Below, one piece after another: positions 27,823 through 37,155 of a DNA stretch of 64,000 nt. This DNA comes from Actinomadura kijaniata NBRC 14229 (GTDB lineage: Bacteria; Actinomycetota; Actinomycetes; Streptosporangiales; Streptosporangiaceae). Where the stretch lies: contig NZ_BCQR01000031.1 in NCBI RefSeq assembly GCF_001552175.1, forward strand, positions 1 through 64,000. The letters are read 5' to 3'. The notes below the pieces were generated by a model. That model was not told the DNA's origin, ran no database searches, and saw nothing but the letters and a program-made list of their open reading frames with translations. Position 1 is the stretch's first letter. Each line of letters starts with the position of its first letter. The position numbers and the translations under genes were made by a program.

Positions 27823-30024
27823 TCAGGTGCGGGCCGCCGCCGGGACGGGCTCGTCCCCGGTCGCGCCGGGCAGGGCGTGCCGCAGCTTCTCGCCCTCGAC
27901 GTCGACGTCGGGCAGCAGCCGGTCCAGCCAGCGCGGCAGCCACCACGCCGACCGGCCGAGCAGCGCCATCACGGCCGGGACGATGGTCATGCGGACCACG
28001 AACGCGTCGAACGCGACGCCCGCGGCCAGCGCGAACCCGATCATCGTGATCATCGTCTCGTCGGAGGCGACGAACCCGGCGAACACCGCGATCATGATGG
28101 CGGCGGCGGCGGTGACGACCCGCGCGCCGTGCCGGAACCCGGCGACCACGGCCTCGCGCGGCGCCGCGCCGTGCACGTACGCCTCGCGCATGCCGGTGAC
28201 CAGGAACACCTGGTAGTCCATGGCGAGGCCGAACACCACGCCGATCAGCAGGATCGGCAGCAGACTCATGATCGGCCCGGTCTCCGGGACGCCGAACACG
28301 TCGGCCAGCCAGCCCCACTGGAACACCGCCACGACCGCGCCGAAGGTGGCGGCGACGGTGAGCAGGAAGCCCGCGGTGGCCTTCAGCGGCACCAGCAGCG
28401 ACCGGAACACCAGGGTCAGCAGCAGGAACGCCAGCCCGACCACGACCAGCAGGTAGGGGGCGAGGGCGTCCGACAGCTTGGCCGAGATGTCGATGTTCAT
28501 GGCGGTCGAGCCGGTGACCATGGCGCGCGCGCCGGTGGTCTCGCGCAGGTCGCCGCTCCGGTCGCGGATGGCGGAGACCAGGTCCTCGGTGGCCTTGTCG
28601 CTGGGGCCGCTCTTCGGCACGACGGTCAGCAGCGCGGTGTTCCCGGCGGGGTTGGGCGCGGGCGGGGTCACCACGGCCACGTCCCTCATGCGCTGGAGCT
28701 CCCCGGCGAAGCGCTGCGCGGGCTCCTGCACGCCGCCGCCGGAGCCGGACTCCACGACGACCATCAGCGGGCCGTTGACTCCCGGGCCGAAGCCCTCGGC
28801 GATCAGGTCGTAGGCTTTGCGCTGGGTGGTGTCGGGCGCGGCGACCTCGTCGCCGGGCAGGCCCAGGCGCAGGTCGGTGGCCGGGTAGGCGACCGCGCCC
28901 ATGGCGGCGACGGCCAGCAGCAGCACCGGCAGCGGGCGCCGCACGACGAACCGGGCCCAGCGCTCGCCCAGCGGAGCCCTCCCCTCGGCGGGGCCGCCGC
29001 GCAGGCCGGGGATGCGGCCGCCCAGCACCCGGCGCCCGGCCATGCCGAGCAGGGCGGGCAGCAGGCTGAGCGCGATGAGGACGGCGACGACCACGGCGAA
29101 CGCGGCGGCCAGCCCCATCTCGGTGAGGATCGGGATGTTCACCACCATCAGCCCGGCCAGCGCGATCACCACGGTGAGGCCGGCGAACACCACGGCCGAC
29201 CCGGCGGTGCCGACGGCGCGGCCGGCGGCCTCCTCGGGCGCGCGGCCCTCGCGCAGCTCGGCGCGGTAGCGGGAGACGATGAACAGCGAGTAGTCGATGG
29301 CCACCGCCAGGCCCAGCATCAGCGCCAGGGTGGAGGTGGTGGAGCTCATCTCGACCAGGCCGGTGGCGGCGGTGATCGTCGCCATCGCGATGCCGACGCC
29401 CAGCAGCGCGTTCAGCAGCGGCAGCCCGGCGGCGATCAGCGAGCCGAACGTGATGACCAGCACCAGGGCGGCGACCGCCACACCGATGATCTCGGTGGCG
29501 CTCTGCTCGGGGATGCCCTGGGTGGCGCTGCCGCCGTACTCGACGGTCAGCCCGGCGGCGCGGCCCTGCTCGGCCGCGGCCCTCAGGGCGTCGCGGTCGG
29601 CGCCGGTGACGTCGATCGGCGACACCTTGTAGGCCACCTGGGCGTAGGCGGTGCGCCCGTCGGGCGAGACGGCCCTGGTCTGGAACGGGTCGGCGACGGA
29701 GGCGACCTTCGGGACGGTCCGCAGCCTCGCGACCACCCCGTCCACGGCCGCCTTCGACGCCAGGGCGGTGATCTTCTCACCGCCGGGCGCGCGGAAGACC
29801 ACGCGGGCGGTCGCGCCGTCGGCGTTGGCCTGCGGCATCCGGTCCTTCAGCAGGTCCATGGCCTGCTGGGACTCGGTGCCGGGCATCGAGAAGTCGTTGG
29901 CGGTGGGGCCCTTCAGGGTGGCGGCGCCGACGCCCGCCAGGACGAGCAGGCCCGCCCACAGCGCGGCGACCAGCCATCGCCGCCGGAACGAGAACCGGCC
30001 GAGCCGGTACAGGAACGTGGCCAC
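27823..30024 (-). CDS. MMPL-family RND transporter
   Basis: This 733-residue inner-membrane protein has 12 predicted helices in two halves, each with a large outside loop, as in MMPL/RND exporters. Seen are the first helix after RRRWLVAALWAGLLVLAG, the conserved AIDYSLFIVSRYR in the first half and AMDYQVFLVTGMREAY in the second; the Asp-Tyr pairs are the proton-relay sites. Such proteins export lipids or drugs using the proton gradient. The start is GTG 30024 with GAGGGGAAG ahead. It lies 140 bp downstream of a TetR gene on the same strand and is probably controlled by it. The size is closer to Streptomyces ActII-3 relatives than to long mycobacterial MmpL proteins. Confidence 0.92.
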   Translation of the reverse strand: MATFLYRLGRFSFRRRWLVAALWAGLLVLAGVGAATLKGPTANDFSMPGTESQQAMDLLKDRMPQANADGATARVVFRAPGGEKITALASKAAVDGVVARLRTVPKVASVADPFQTRAVSPDGRTAYAQVAYKVSPIDVTGADRDALRAAAEQGRAAGLTVEYGGSATQGIPEQSATEIIGVAVAALVLVITFGSLIAAGLPLLNALLGVGIAMATITAATGLVEMSSTTSTLALMLGLAVAIDYSLFIVSRYRAELREGRAPEEAAGRAVGTAGSAVVFAGLTVVIALAGLMVVNIPILTEMGLAAAFAVVVAVLIALSLLPALLGMAGRRVLGGRIPGLRGGPAEGRAPLGERWARFVVRRPLPVLLLAVAAMGAVAYPATDLRLGLPGDEVAAPDTTQRKAYDLIAEGFGPGVNGPLMVVVESGSGGGVQEPAQRFAGELQRMRDVAVVTPPAPNPAGNTALLTVVPKSGPSDKATEDLVSAIRDRSGDLRETTGARAMVTGSTAMNIDISAKLSDALAPYLLVVVGLAFLLLTLVFRSLLVPLKATAGFLLTVAATFGAVVAVFQWGWLADVFGVPETGPIMSLLPILLIGVVFGLAMDYQVFLVTGMREAYVHGAAPREAVVAGFRHGARVVTAAAAIMIAVFAGFVASDETMITMIGFALAAGVAFDAFVVRMTIVPAVMALLGRSAWWLPRWLDRLLPDVDVEGEKLRHALPGATGDEPVPAAART

Positions 30025-30164
30025 GGGTGTCTTCCCCTCGATGGTTGCCGGACATGCTTGCCTCGCCCGGTGGCGGACCGGCCGCCGGGCCTTCAGGGGT
30101 GGGATGGGCCGCCGGGTGCCGTCTCCGGGCCGTGAGGCGGCCGTCCGGCCCGGCGGTCGGGGGT

Positions 30165-30809
30165 CTAGGCGGGCGCGGTCCCCGCGCCCTCCGGTGGGGC
30201 CTCCTCCGCGGACCCGTGGGGGGTGGGCAGCCCGGAGCGAAGCCACAGGAAGGCCTCGTCGACCAGCGTGCCGGGGTCGGCGCCGTCGGGGCCCTCGGCC
30301 CACATCGCCATCGCGGTGCGCAGCGCCAGCCCCGCCGCGCCCGCCATCAGGTGCGGGTACACGTCGCGCGCGGGGTCGGTGCCGGAGCGTTCGGCGATCA
30401 GCTCGGTGGCGCGCCGCAGCATCTCGTCGAGCCCGGACAGCTCCCGGGCGATCAGGACGGGCTCGGCGAGGACCACGCGGACCAGGGCGAGGGTCTCGGC
30501 GCGGTCGCCGAACGAGGCCAGGGCGACCCTGGCGACGTTGTGCAGGGTGTCCCAGAGGGGCTCGTCCGCCGGGCGGGACGCCAGGGTGTCGAGACCGGTC
30601 CGCGCCCCGTCGAGGAGCGGGGCGACGATCGCCTCCTCCTTGCCCGGGAAGTAGTTGTGGAAGGTGCGCGCCGACACCCCGGCGGCCTCGGCGACCGCCT
30701 CGACCGTCACCCCGGCGACGCCGTGCTCCAGCGCCAGCCGCACGGCGGCGCGGCTGAGCGCCTGCCGGGTCGCGGCCTTCTTGCGTTCACGGAGTCCATG
30801 CACGGTCAT
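30165..30809 (-). CDS. TetR-family regulator of the MMPL exporter
   Basis: This 214-residue protein has a standard TetR DNA-binding domain (residues 10-60: LSRAAVRLALEHGVAGVTVEAVAEAAGVSARTFHNYFPGKEEAI) and a helical ligand domain with an acidic Pro-rich tail. The ATG lies inside a perfect 36-bp inverted repeat (30809-30844), strongly suggesting autorepression. The MMPL gene follows on the same strand 140 bp away, so exporter and regulator are likely one unit. Confidence 0.88.
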   Translation of the reverse strand: MTVHGLRERKKAATRQALSRAAVRLALEHGVAGVTVEAVAEAAGVSARTFHNYFPGKEEAIVAPLLDGARTGLDTLASRPADEPLWDTLHNVARVALASFGDRAETLALVRVVLAEPVLIARELSGLDEMLRRATELIAERSGTDPARDVYPHLMAGAAGLALRTAMAMWAEGPDGADPGTLVDEAFLWLRSGLPTPHGSAEEAPPEGAGTAPA

Positions 30810-30844
30810 GCGGACCACGCTAGGACAAACCTGCGTGGTCCGCA
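30809..30844. promoter_or_regulatory. Perfect 12-bp inverted repeat over the TetR start
   Basis: TGCGGACCACGC (30809-30820) and its exact complement (30833-30844) are separated by 12 bases. The left arm includes the A of the TetR start codon region. A dimer, or two dimers, of the TetR protein bound here would block its own transcription. Confidence 0.65.
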
Positions 30845-30870
30845 AAATTTCCGGATATGCAAAGTTGCGT

Positions 30871-30892
30871 GATGTGCATCTCAGTGCACATC
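30871..30892. repeat. Palindrome between pobA end and TetR start
   Basis: GATGTGCA (30871-30878) and TGCACATC (30885-30892) flank six bases, 15 bases after the pobA stop. It could act as a weak pobA terminator or as a further regulator site. Confidence 0.4.
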
Positions 30893-30907
30893 GGCCCGGG
30901 CCACGGG

Positions 30908-32065
30908 CTACTTCAGGGGCAACCCCGCGTAGTTCTCGGCCAGGGAGGTCATCGCGGCCTGGGAGGAGACGACGTACTCCAGGTGCGAGCGCTGGAGGCG
31001 GTGCTCGAACGGGGTGGCCCCGGGGTCGGTGTGCAGCAGCGTCGTCATCCAGTAGGAGAAGTGCTCGGCCCGCCAGACGCGCCTGAGGCAGCGTTCGGAG
31101 TAGCCGTCGAGCAGGGTCTCCGAGCCGGAGGCGTAGCGCTCGGTGAGCGCCTCGGCCAGGACCGTCACGTCGGCGACGGCCAGGTTGAGGCCCTTGGCCC
31201 CGGTGGGCGGCACGATGTGCGCGGCGTCCCCGGCCAGGAACAGCCTGTCGTGGCGCATCGGCTCGGCGACGAAGCTGCGCATCGGGGTGATCGCCCGGTC
31301 GGTGATGGGGCCCTCGCGCAGTTCCCAGCCGTCGTCGGTGGCGAACCGGGCGGCCAGCTCGTCCCAGATCCGGGCGTCGGACCAGGCGCCGAGGTCCTCG
31401 TCGGGCGCGACCTGGAGGTACAGGCGGCTGACCTTGGGCGAGCGCAGGCTGTGCAGGGCGAAGCCGCGCTCGTGGCTCGCGTAGATCAGTTCGTCGGTGG
31501 ACGGCGGGACGTCGGCGAGGATGCCGAGCCAGGCGAACGGGTACTCGCGGGAGAACGTCCGCACGTCCGGGACGGCGGGGCGGCTGACGCCGTGGAAGCC
31601 GTCGCACCCGGCGATGTAGTCGCACTCCAGGACGTGCTCGGCGCCGTCCTGGCGGAAGGTGACGCTGGGCGCGGCCGGGTCGACGGCCAGGACCTCGGCC
31701 TCGAAGCGGACGTCGCCGCCGTCGGCGAGCCGCCGTTCGACCAGGTCCTTGACGATCTCGGTCTGCGCGTAGATCGTCACGGTGCGGCCGGTCAGGTCGG
31801 TGATCGGGACGCGGTGCCCGGCGCCGCCGAACCGCAGCTCCAGGCCGTGGTGGACCAGGCCCTCGCGGTCCAGGCGCCCGCCGACGCCGGTGTCGCGCAG
31901 CACGTCGGTGGTGTTCTGCTCCAGCATCCCGGCGCGCTGGCGGCGTTCGACGTAGGCGCGGTCGCGGCTCTCCAGCACCACCGAGTCGATGCCCTGCCGG
32001 TGCAGCAGATGGGACAGCAGCAGTCCGGCGGGCCCTGCGCCGATGATCGCGACCTGGGTGCGCAT
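30908..32065 (-). CDS. pobA: 4-Hydroxybenzoate 3-monooxygenase
   Basis: This 385-residue flavoprotein hydroxylates 4-hydroxybenzoate to protocatechuate using NAD(P)H and oxygen. It shows the FAD Rossmann loop (VAIIGAGPAGLLLSHLL), the RAGMLEQ substrate region, the CDGFHGVSRP segment that contains the DG motif, and the GDAAHIVPPTGAKGLNLAVAD flavin ribityl-binding motif. Length and sequence fit PobA well. It is the last gene of the run from pcaI, 97 bp after the IclR gene, on the same strand. Its product feeds straight into PcaGH encoded upstream. Confidence 0.94.
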   Translation of the reverse strand: MRTQVAIIGAGPAGLLLSHLLHRQGIDSVVLESRDRAYVERRQRAGMLEQNTTDVLRDTGVGGRLDREGLVHHGLELRFGGAGHRVPITDLTGRTVTIYAQTEIVKDLVERRLADGGDVRFEAEVLAVDPAAPSVTFRQDGAEHVLECDYIAGCDGFHGVSRPAVPDVRTFSREYPFAWLGILADVPPSTDELIYASHERGFALHSLRSPKVSRLYLQVAPDEDLGAWSDARIWDELAARFATDDGWELREGPITDRAITPMRSFVAEPMRHDRLFLAGDAAHIVPPTGAKGLNLAVADVTVLAEALTERYASGSETLLDGYSERCLRRVWRAEHFSYWMTTLLHTDPGATPFEHRLQRSHLEYVVSSQAAMTSLAENYAGLPLK

Positions 32066-32162
32066 GAGGATCTCCTTGGGTGGGGTCGGGGGTGGGGCGC
32101 CGTGGCTCAGGCGGGGGTCGGGCCTGGGTCGGGCGGGGAGCCGGCGGGGGTCGGGCGGAGGG

Positions 32163-32960
32163 TCAGGCGCTGTCGCGCCGGGCGGCGGGGTCGCCGCGCC
32201 AGTGCACGGCCACGTCGCGGGACAGGGCGCGCGCGGCGGTGGTCAGGGGCGGCAGCAGCCGCCGCAGGTCGGCGCTGCGGGTGCGGGCGACCAGCGACAG
32301 CGCGGCCACGACGGTACCGTCGGCGGCCCGGACGGGGGCGGCGACCGAGGCCGCGCCGATGGTCATCTCGTCGCGGGTGACGGCGTAGCCGTCGCGGCGG
32401 ACCTCGGCCAGGCAGTGCCGCAGCCGCTCGGGGTCGGTGATGGTGCGGGGCGTGAGCGCGGGCAGCCCGGCGGCCAGCACCGCCTCGCGTTCCCGTTCGG
32501 GCGCGAAGGCCAGCAGCACCTTGCCGACGCCGGTGGCGTGCAGCGGCAGCGCCGCCCCGACGTGGGTCACGATCGGCACCGAGCGGGTGCCACGCAGCCG
32601 TTCCAGGTACAGGGCGCTGCCGTCGCGCAGGACGGCGAGCTGGACGTTGTCGTGCGTGGCCTCGTAGAGGTCCTCCATGTGGGGCAGCGCCAGCTCGCGC
32701 AGCCCGGTGACGGCCCCGGCCCGGGTCCCGATCCGCCACAGCCGGGTGCCGACGCGGTAGGTGCCGTCGGGGGCGCGTTCCAGGAAGTCGCCCGCCGCCA
32801 GCTCGCCGACCAGGCGGTGCCCGGTGGCGGGCGGCAGCCCCGCGCGGCGGCAGATCTCGCTGAGGGTGAGGCGGACCCCGCCGTCGGCGAACGCGTCCAG
32901 GATCGCCATCACCTTGCCCGCGACGCTCGGCGGGCGTGTCCGCTCGGCCACTTCGATCAC
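32163..32960 (-). CDS. IclR-family regulator of the pca/pob genes
   Basis: This 265-residue protein has an N-terminal winged helix-turn-helix (about residues 12-70: [36 protein letters not shown]) and a C-terminal IclR effector domain (GTRSVPIVTHVGAALPLHATGVGKVLLAF). The PcaR/PcaU/PobR regulators of aromatic pathways belong to this family. The GTG overlaps the pcaC stop (GTGA, 32957-32960), so it is translated as part of the operon. Two matching palindromes before pcaI are its likely targets, and the effector is probably an aromatic acid or beta-ketoadipate. Confidence 0.86.
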   Translation of the reverse strand: MIEVAERTRPPSVAGKVMAILDAFADGGVRLTLSEICRRAGLPPATGHRLVGELAAGDFLERAPDGTYRVGTRLWRIGTRAGAVTGLRELALPHMEDLYEATHDNVQLAVLRDGSALYLERLRGTRSVPIVTHVGAALPLHATGVGKVLLAFAPEREREAVLAAGLPALTPRTITDPERLRHCLAEVRRDGYAVTRDEMTIGAASVAAPVRAADGTVVAALSLVARTRSADLRRLLPPLTTAARALSRDVAVHWRGDPAARRDSA

Positions 32961-33382
32961 TCCGGTCGTTCCTCGAGCACCCGCTGCGCGACGGCGAAGG
33001 CCGCGTTGGCGGCGGGAACCCCACAGTAGACGGCCGTCTGGAGGAGGACCTCCTTGATCTCCTCGGGGGTCAGGCCGTTGCGCAGCGCGGCCCGCACGTG
33101 CATCGCCAGCTCCTCCAGGTGGCCGCCGGCGACCAGGGCGGTGAGGGTGACGCAGCTGCGGGTGCGGCGGTCCAGCCCGGGCCGGGTCCAGATCTCGCCC
33201 CAGGCGTAGCGGGTGATGAGGTCCTGGAAGTCGGCGGTGAGGTCGCTGGTGCGGGCGACGGCGCGGTCCACGTGGGCGTCGCCGAGCACCTCGCGGCGGA
33301 CCCTCATGCCCGCGGCGTGCCGCCGCGCGTCGTCCATCGTGCTGTCGTCCGTCGTGCCGCCGTCCATCGTGTCACCGTCCAT
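32957..33382 (-). CDS. pcaC: 4-Carboxymuconolactone decarboxylase
   Basis: This 141-residue protein of the AhpD/CMD fold decarboxylates 4-carboxymuconolactone to beta-ketoadipate enol-lactone. The core is RRTRSCVTLTALVAGGHLEELAMHVRAALRNGLTPEEIKEVLLQTAVYCGVPAANAAF when read in pieces, with the typical Cys and His. The first 18 residues (Met-Asp-Gly-Asp-Thr repeats) come from a short degenerate repeat and are not conserved, so Met16 is another possible start. GAGGGAG precedes Met1. It overlaps pcaD by 11 bases. In many actinobacteria this domain is fused to PcaD as PcaL; here it is separate. Confidence 0.9.
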   Translation of the reverse strand: MDGDTMDGGTTDDSTMDDARRHAAGMRVRREVLGDAHVDRAVARTSDLTADFQDLITRYAWGEIWTRPGLDRRTRSCVTLTALVAGGHLEELAMHVRAALRNGLTPEEIKEVLLQTAVYCGVPAANAAFAVAQRVLEERPE

Positions 33383-34130
33383 CGCGGGCTCCCTCCAGAT
33401 GCTTGATGATCGCTTCGGTGACGGGGCCGGGGCGCTCGGCGTTCGCCAGGTGCCCGGCGGCCTCGACGACCGTGTGGGCCGCGCCGGGAATGCCCTCGGC
33501 CAGGACCCGGCCGTGCCCGGCGGGCGGGGTCGGCAGGTCCTCGGCCCCGGAGATCACCAGCGTGGGCGTGGTGATCTCGCCGAGGCGGGCGGTCGCGTCG
33601 AACGCGGCCAGCGCGTCGCAGCAGGCCGCGTACCCCTCGGGGTCGGTGGCGCGCAGCATCGCCGCGTAGGGCCCGGCGCCGGTGAAGCCCGGGGTGAACC
33701 AGCGGCCCGGCGCGGAGTCGGCGACCGGGCCGACGCCCTCGCGGCGGACCAGCGCGGCCCGGTCCCGCCACGCCCGCGGGTCGCCGAAGCGCGGCGAGGT
33801 GCAGCACAGCACGAGGGCGGTGAGGCGTTCGGGGGCGCGCAGCGCCAGGGCCGTGCCGACGGCCCCGCCGAGGGAGACCCCGGCGTAGGCGGCGCGGTCG
33901 ACGCCGAGCCCGTCCAGGAGCGTCACGACGGCGTCGGCGAGGTCGTCGACGGTGAAGCCGGTCGCGGCCGGGGATGCGCCGTGGCCCGGCAGGTCGTAGC
34001 GCACGACCCGGTACCGGGCGGTGAACGCCTCCAGTTGCGGCCGCCACAGGTCGGCGGTGGTGCCCAGGGAGGGGCCGAGGACCAGCGGCGGCGCGTCCGC
34101 CGGGCCGTCGACGCGGTGGTGCAGGATCAT
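33372..34130 (-). CDS. pcaD: 3-Oxoadipate enol-lactonase
   Basis: This 252-residue alpha/beta hydrolase opens the enol-lactone ring to give beta-ketoadipate. The nucleophile elbow is GVSLGG (Ser about residue 96), the acid is probably Asp in SGAEDLPTPP, and the His is in GHLANAERP. Its ATG overlaps the pcaB stop by four bases and its end overlaps pcaC by 11, so all three are translationally coupled. It is a stand-alone PcaD, not the PcaL fusion. Confidence 0.92.
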   Translation of the reverse strand: MILHHRVDGPADAPPLVLGPSLGTTADLWRPQLEAFTARYRVVRYDLPGHGASPAATGFTVDDLADAVVTLLDGLGVDRAAYAGVSLGGAVGTALALRAPERLTALVLCCTSPRFGDPRAWRDRAALVRREGVGPVADSAPGRWFTPGFTGAGPYAAMLRATDPEGYAACCDALAAFDATARLGEITTPTLVISGAEDLPTPPAGHGRVLAEGIPGAAHTVVEAAGHLANAERPGPVTEAIIKHLEGARDGR

Positions 34131-35323
34131 GCGGGGCTCTTCCGGTAGGTCGCCAGCGCCCGGTCGACCAGCGCGGACGCCGCGCCGGTGTCGGCGGGCC
34201 CGCCGTGGTCGGCCAGGACGGTCAGCAGGCCGTCGAGGTTGGCGCGCATCCGGTCGGGGCGGACCTCCAGGCCGGGCAGCAGCTCGGCGGCGGTCGCGGC
34301 GGCGCCGCCGGCCAGCCGCAGGCACTCGCGCAGCGGCTGCCACTCGGCGTGCCACTCCCCCGCCGGGCGTTCCAGCGGCGCCGCCTGGGCGGCCAGCAGG
34401 ATCTGCGCCTGCGCGGGGACCTGGAGCGCGGCCGACCGGATCAGGACGGCCAGGGCGGGGTTGCGCTTGTGCGGCATCGCCGAGGAGCCGCCGCGGCCGG
34501 GCCCGGCGGCCTCGGCGACCTCGTCGATCTCGCTCTGCGCCAGCACCGCCACATCGGTGGCGATCTTGCCGAGGGCCCCGGCGACCAGCGCCAGGGCCGC
34601 GCCGAGCTCGGCGACCGGGGTGCGGCGGGTGTGCCAGGGCAGGTCGGACCGGGCCAGGCCGGTCTCGGCGGCGAACGCGGCCGTCAGGTCCAGCGCCCGG
34701 TCGCCGTAGGCGTCGAGCGTTCCGGCCGCGCCGCCGAGCTGGGCCGGCAGCGCCACGGCGGCCAGGCGGTCGCGGGCCTCCAGCAGGCCGAGCAGCCAGC
34801 CCGCCGCCTTCAGCCCGAACGTCACCGGCAGCGCCTGGCGGCCCAGGGTGCGGCCCGCCAGGGGCGTGTCGCGGTGCCGTTCGGCGTGACCGGCCAGCGC
34901 GTCCAGTGCCGTTTTCAGGTCGGCGAGGATGACGCGCCTGGTCCGGTCCGCCACCAGCATCGCGGCGGTGTCCACGATGTCCTGGCTGGTCGCGCCCCGG
35001 TGGACGTGCTCGCCCGCCGCTCCGGCGAGCGCGCGCAGGTCCTTCACCAGCGGGACGACGGGGTTCCCGGCGCCGCGGGCGCGGCGGGCCAGCGCGGGCA
35101 GGTCGATCCGGTCGGCGTCCGCGACGGCGGCGATGGCCTCGGCGGCCTCGGCGGGGATGATCCCGAGGCGGGCCTGGGCGCGGGCCAGCGCCGCCTCGGC
35201 GTCCAGCATCGCCTGGAGCCAGGCCCGGTCGCCGGTCGCCGCCTCGGCCCGCGTTCCGGCGCGGACCGGGGACAGCAGGCCGGCGTCGAGGCCGGCGTCG
35301 AGGCCGGAAGGGTCAGAAGGCAA
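34127..35323 (-). CDS. pcaB: 3-Carboxy-cis,cis-muconate cycloisomerase
   Basis: This 398-residue member of the fumarase/aspartase superfamily lactonises 3-carboxymuconate. The superfamily signature is clear (GGSSAMPHKRNPALAVL). HVHRGATSQDIVDTA and TLGRQALPVTFGLKAAGW are the other conserved regions that build the active site between subunits. The N-terminus holds a small repeat (LDAGLDAGL) from tandem DNA at 35275-35310 that may vary between strains. It overlaps pcaG by 11 bases and pcaD by four. Confidence 0.94.
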   Translation of the reverse strand: MPSDPSGLDAGLDAGLLSPVRAGTRAEAATGDRAWLQAMLDAEAALARAQARLGIIPAEAAEAIAAVADADRIDLPALARRARGAGNPVVPLVKDLRALAGAAGEHVHRGATSQDIVDTAAMLVADRTRRVILADLKTALDALAGHAERHRDTPLAGRTLGRQALPVTFGLKAAGWLLGLLEARDRLAAVALPAQLGGAAGTLDAYGDRALDLTAAFAAETGLARSDLPWHTRRTPVAELGAALALVAGALGKIATDVAVLAQSEIDEVAEAAGPGRGGSSAMPHKRNPALAVLIRSAALQVPAQAQILLAAQAAPLERPAGEWHAEWQPLRECLRLAGGAAATAAELLPGLEVRPDRMRANLDGLLTVLADHGGPADTGAASALVDRALATYRKSPA

Positions 35324-35852
35324 AGAAGACCGTCTCCTGTTCGCCCTGCATGTGGATGTCGAAACGGTACGTCCGCTCCCCCTCGGCCGCGGCGACCAGG
35401 GTGGCGCGGCGGTCGGCGGGGACCTCGTTCAGCACCGGGTCGGCGGCGTGGGCGGCGGTGTCCTCGGGGAAGTACAGGCGGGTGAACACCTGCCGCAGCA
35501 GCCCCCGCATGAACACCTGCACGGCGATGTAGGGCGCCGAGCCGTCGCCGACCGCGCCGGGCCGGACGGTGGTGAAGTGGTAGCGGCCGTCGAGGTCGGT
35601 GGGGCAGCGGCCGAAGCCGGAGAACGCGTCGTCCTCGCGGCGCAGCGCGCCCTGCCGGCGGGGGATCCCGCCGTCGCCGTCGGGCTGCCAGATCTCCACG
35701 ATCGCGTCGGGGACCGGGTCGCCCGCGCCGTCCAGGACGCGGCCGTGCAGCCTGATCGCGTCGGTCCGCCAGCCGGGGACCAGGTCGGGTCCGCCGTCGT
35801 AGGGCAGGGCGTAGCCGAAGAAGGGGCCGACGGTCTGCGAGGGGGTGGTCAT
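35313..35852 (-). CDS. pcaG: Protocatechuate 3,4-dioxygenase alpha subunit
   Basis: This 179-residue beta-sandwich subunit of the intradiol ring-cleaving dioxygenase opens with TPSQTVGPFFGYALPY. It shows the family core VEIWQPDGDG, FGRCPTDLDGRYHFTTVRPGAV and APYIAVQVFMRGLLRQVFTRLYF, and lacks the full set of iron ligands, as expected for alpha. It pairs with PcaH. The ATG overlaps the pcaH stop by four bases. Confidence 0.95.
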   Translation of the reverse strand: MTTPSQTVGPFFGYALPYDGGPDLVPGWRTDAIRLHGRVLDGAGDPVPDAIVEIWQPDGDGGIPRRQGALRREDDAFSGFGRCPTDLDGRYHFTTVRPGAVGDGSAPYIAVQVFMRGLLRQVFTRLYFPEDTAAHAADPVLNEVPADRRATLVAAAEGERTYRFDIHMQGEQETVFFAF

Positions 35853-36517
35853 GCGTCCTCCGTCGGGGTCTGGCCGAGCACGATGTCGAACTGGTAGCCC
35901 AGGGCCCACTCCGGCACGGTGGTGTCCAGGTCGAAGCGGGAGACCAGGCGCCGGCGGGCCTTCTCGTCGGGGATCGACTGGAAGATCGGGTCGTGGGCGA
36001 ACAGCGGGTCGCCCGGGAAGTACATCTGGGTGACGAGCCGCTGGGTGAACGCCGTGCCGAACACCGAGAAGTGGATGTGGGCGGGCCGCCAGGCGTTGTC
36101 GTGGTTGCGCCACGGGTAGGCGCCCGGCTTGATCGTCACGAACTCGTAGCGGCCCTGGGCGTCGGTGAGGGCGCGGCCGGCGCCGGTGAAGTTGGGGTCC
36201 AGCGGCGCCGGGTGCTGGTCGCGCAGGTGGGCGTAGCGGCCGGCGGCGTTGGCCTGCCAGACCTCGACCAGCGCGCCCGGGACCGGGCGTCCGGTGGAGT
36301 CCAGCAGGCGCCCGGTGACGATGATGCGCTCGCCGAGCGGCTCGCCGGAGTGCTGCTTGGTCAGGTCGTTGTCCAGCGCGCCGAGTTCGGCGTGCCCGAA
36401 CACCGGGGAGGTCAGCTCCACGCTGTCGGGGCCGAGCTTGGGCAGCACCAGCTCCCGCGAGGGGGCCCGCAGGACGGTGCTCTTGTAGGCCGGGGACAGG
36501 TACGGGGGGTGGGTCAC
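35849..36517 (-). CDS. pcaH: Protocatechuate 3,4-dioxygenase beta subunit
   Basis: This 222-residue catalytic subunit cleaves protocatechuate to 3-carboxymuconate with non-haem Fe(III). Iron ligands can be placed: the Tyr in [10 protein letters not shown], the Tyr in [13 protein letters not shown], and both His of [20 protein letters not shown] and [11 protein letters not shown] are family motifs. The GTG start overlaps the pcaJ stop (GTGA, 36514-36517). The longer frame to 36685 is an extension into pcaJ and is not used. Confidence 0.95.
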   Translation of the reverse strand: MTHPPYLSPAYKSTVLRAPSRELVLPKLGPDSVELTSPVFGHAELGALDNDLTKQHSGEPLGERIIVTGRLLDSTGRPVPGALVEVWQANAAGRYAHLRDQHPAPLDPNFTGAGRALTDAQGRYEFVTIKPGAYPWRNHDNAWRPAHIHFSVFGTAFTQRLVTQMYFPGDPLFAHDPIFQSIPDEKARRRLVSRFDLDTTVPEWALGYQFDIVLGQTPTEDA

Positions 36518-37155
36518 GGGTGGACCGCCTCCTTCAACGGGGGTTCGGTGGCGGCGCGGATCTCGTCGGGGGTGACGCCGGGTGCGGTCTCCACCAGCAC
36601 CAGGCCGTCGTCGGTGACGTCCAGCACGCCGAGGTCGGTGATGACGCGGTCGACGCAGCGCGCGCCGGTGAGCGGCAGCGCGCACTCGTTGACGATCTTG
36701 GGTGAGCCGTCGCGGGCGGTGTGGTTCATCACCACGATCACCTTGCGGGCGCCGTGCACCAGGTCCATCGCGCCGCCCATCCCCTTGATCATCTTTCCGG
36801 GGACCGACCAGTTGGCCAGGTCGCCGCGGGCCGAGACCTGCATGGCGCCGAGCACGGCGATGTCGATGTGGCCGCCGCGGATCATGCCGAACGACAGCGA
36901 GGAGTCGAACGCGGCCGCGCCGGGCAGCAGGGTGACGGTCTCCTTGCCCGCGTTGATGAGGTCGGGGTCGACCTCGTCCTCGGTCGGGTAGGGGCCGACG
37001 CCGAGGACGCCGTTCTCGGCGTGCAGCACCACCTGGCGCCCCTCGGGCAGGAAGCCGGGGATCAGGGTGGGCAGGCCGATGCCGAGGTTGACGTAGGCGC
37101 CGTCGGGGAGTTCGGCGGCGGCGCGGGCGGCGATCTGTTCGCGGGTCCAGGGCAT
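36514..37155 (-). CDS. pcaJ: 3-Oxoadipate CoA-transferase subunit B
   Basis: This 213-residue beta subunit moves CoA from succinyl-CoA to beta-ketoadipate. The catalytic Glu lies in [12 protein letters not shown], and [21 protein letters not shown] and [20 protein letters not shown] are conserved family stretches. Its ATG overlaps the pcaI stop by one base (TGATG). Taken alone it could be an acetoacetate CoA-transferase subunit, but the surrounding pca genes make PcaJ the best name. Confidence 0.92.
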   Translation of the reverse strand: MPWTREQIAARAAAELPDGAYVNLGIGLPTLIPGFLPEGRQVVLHAENGVLGVGPYPTEDEVDPDLINAGKETVTLLPGAAAFDSSLSFGMIRGGHIDIAVLGAMQVSARGDLANWSVPGKMIKGMGGAMDLVHGARKVIVVMNHTARDGSPKIVNECALPLTGARCVDRVITDLGVLDVTDDGLVLVETAPGVTPDEIRAATEPPLKEAVHP

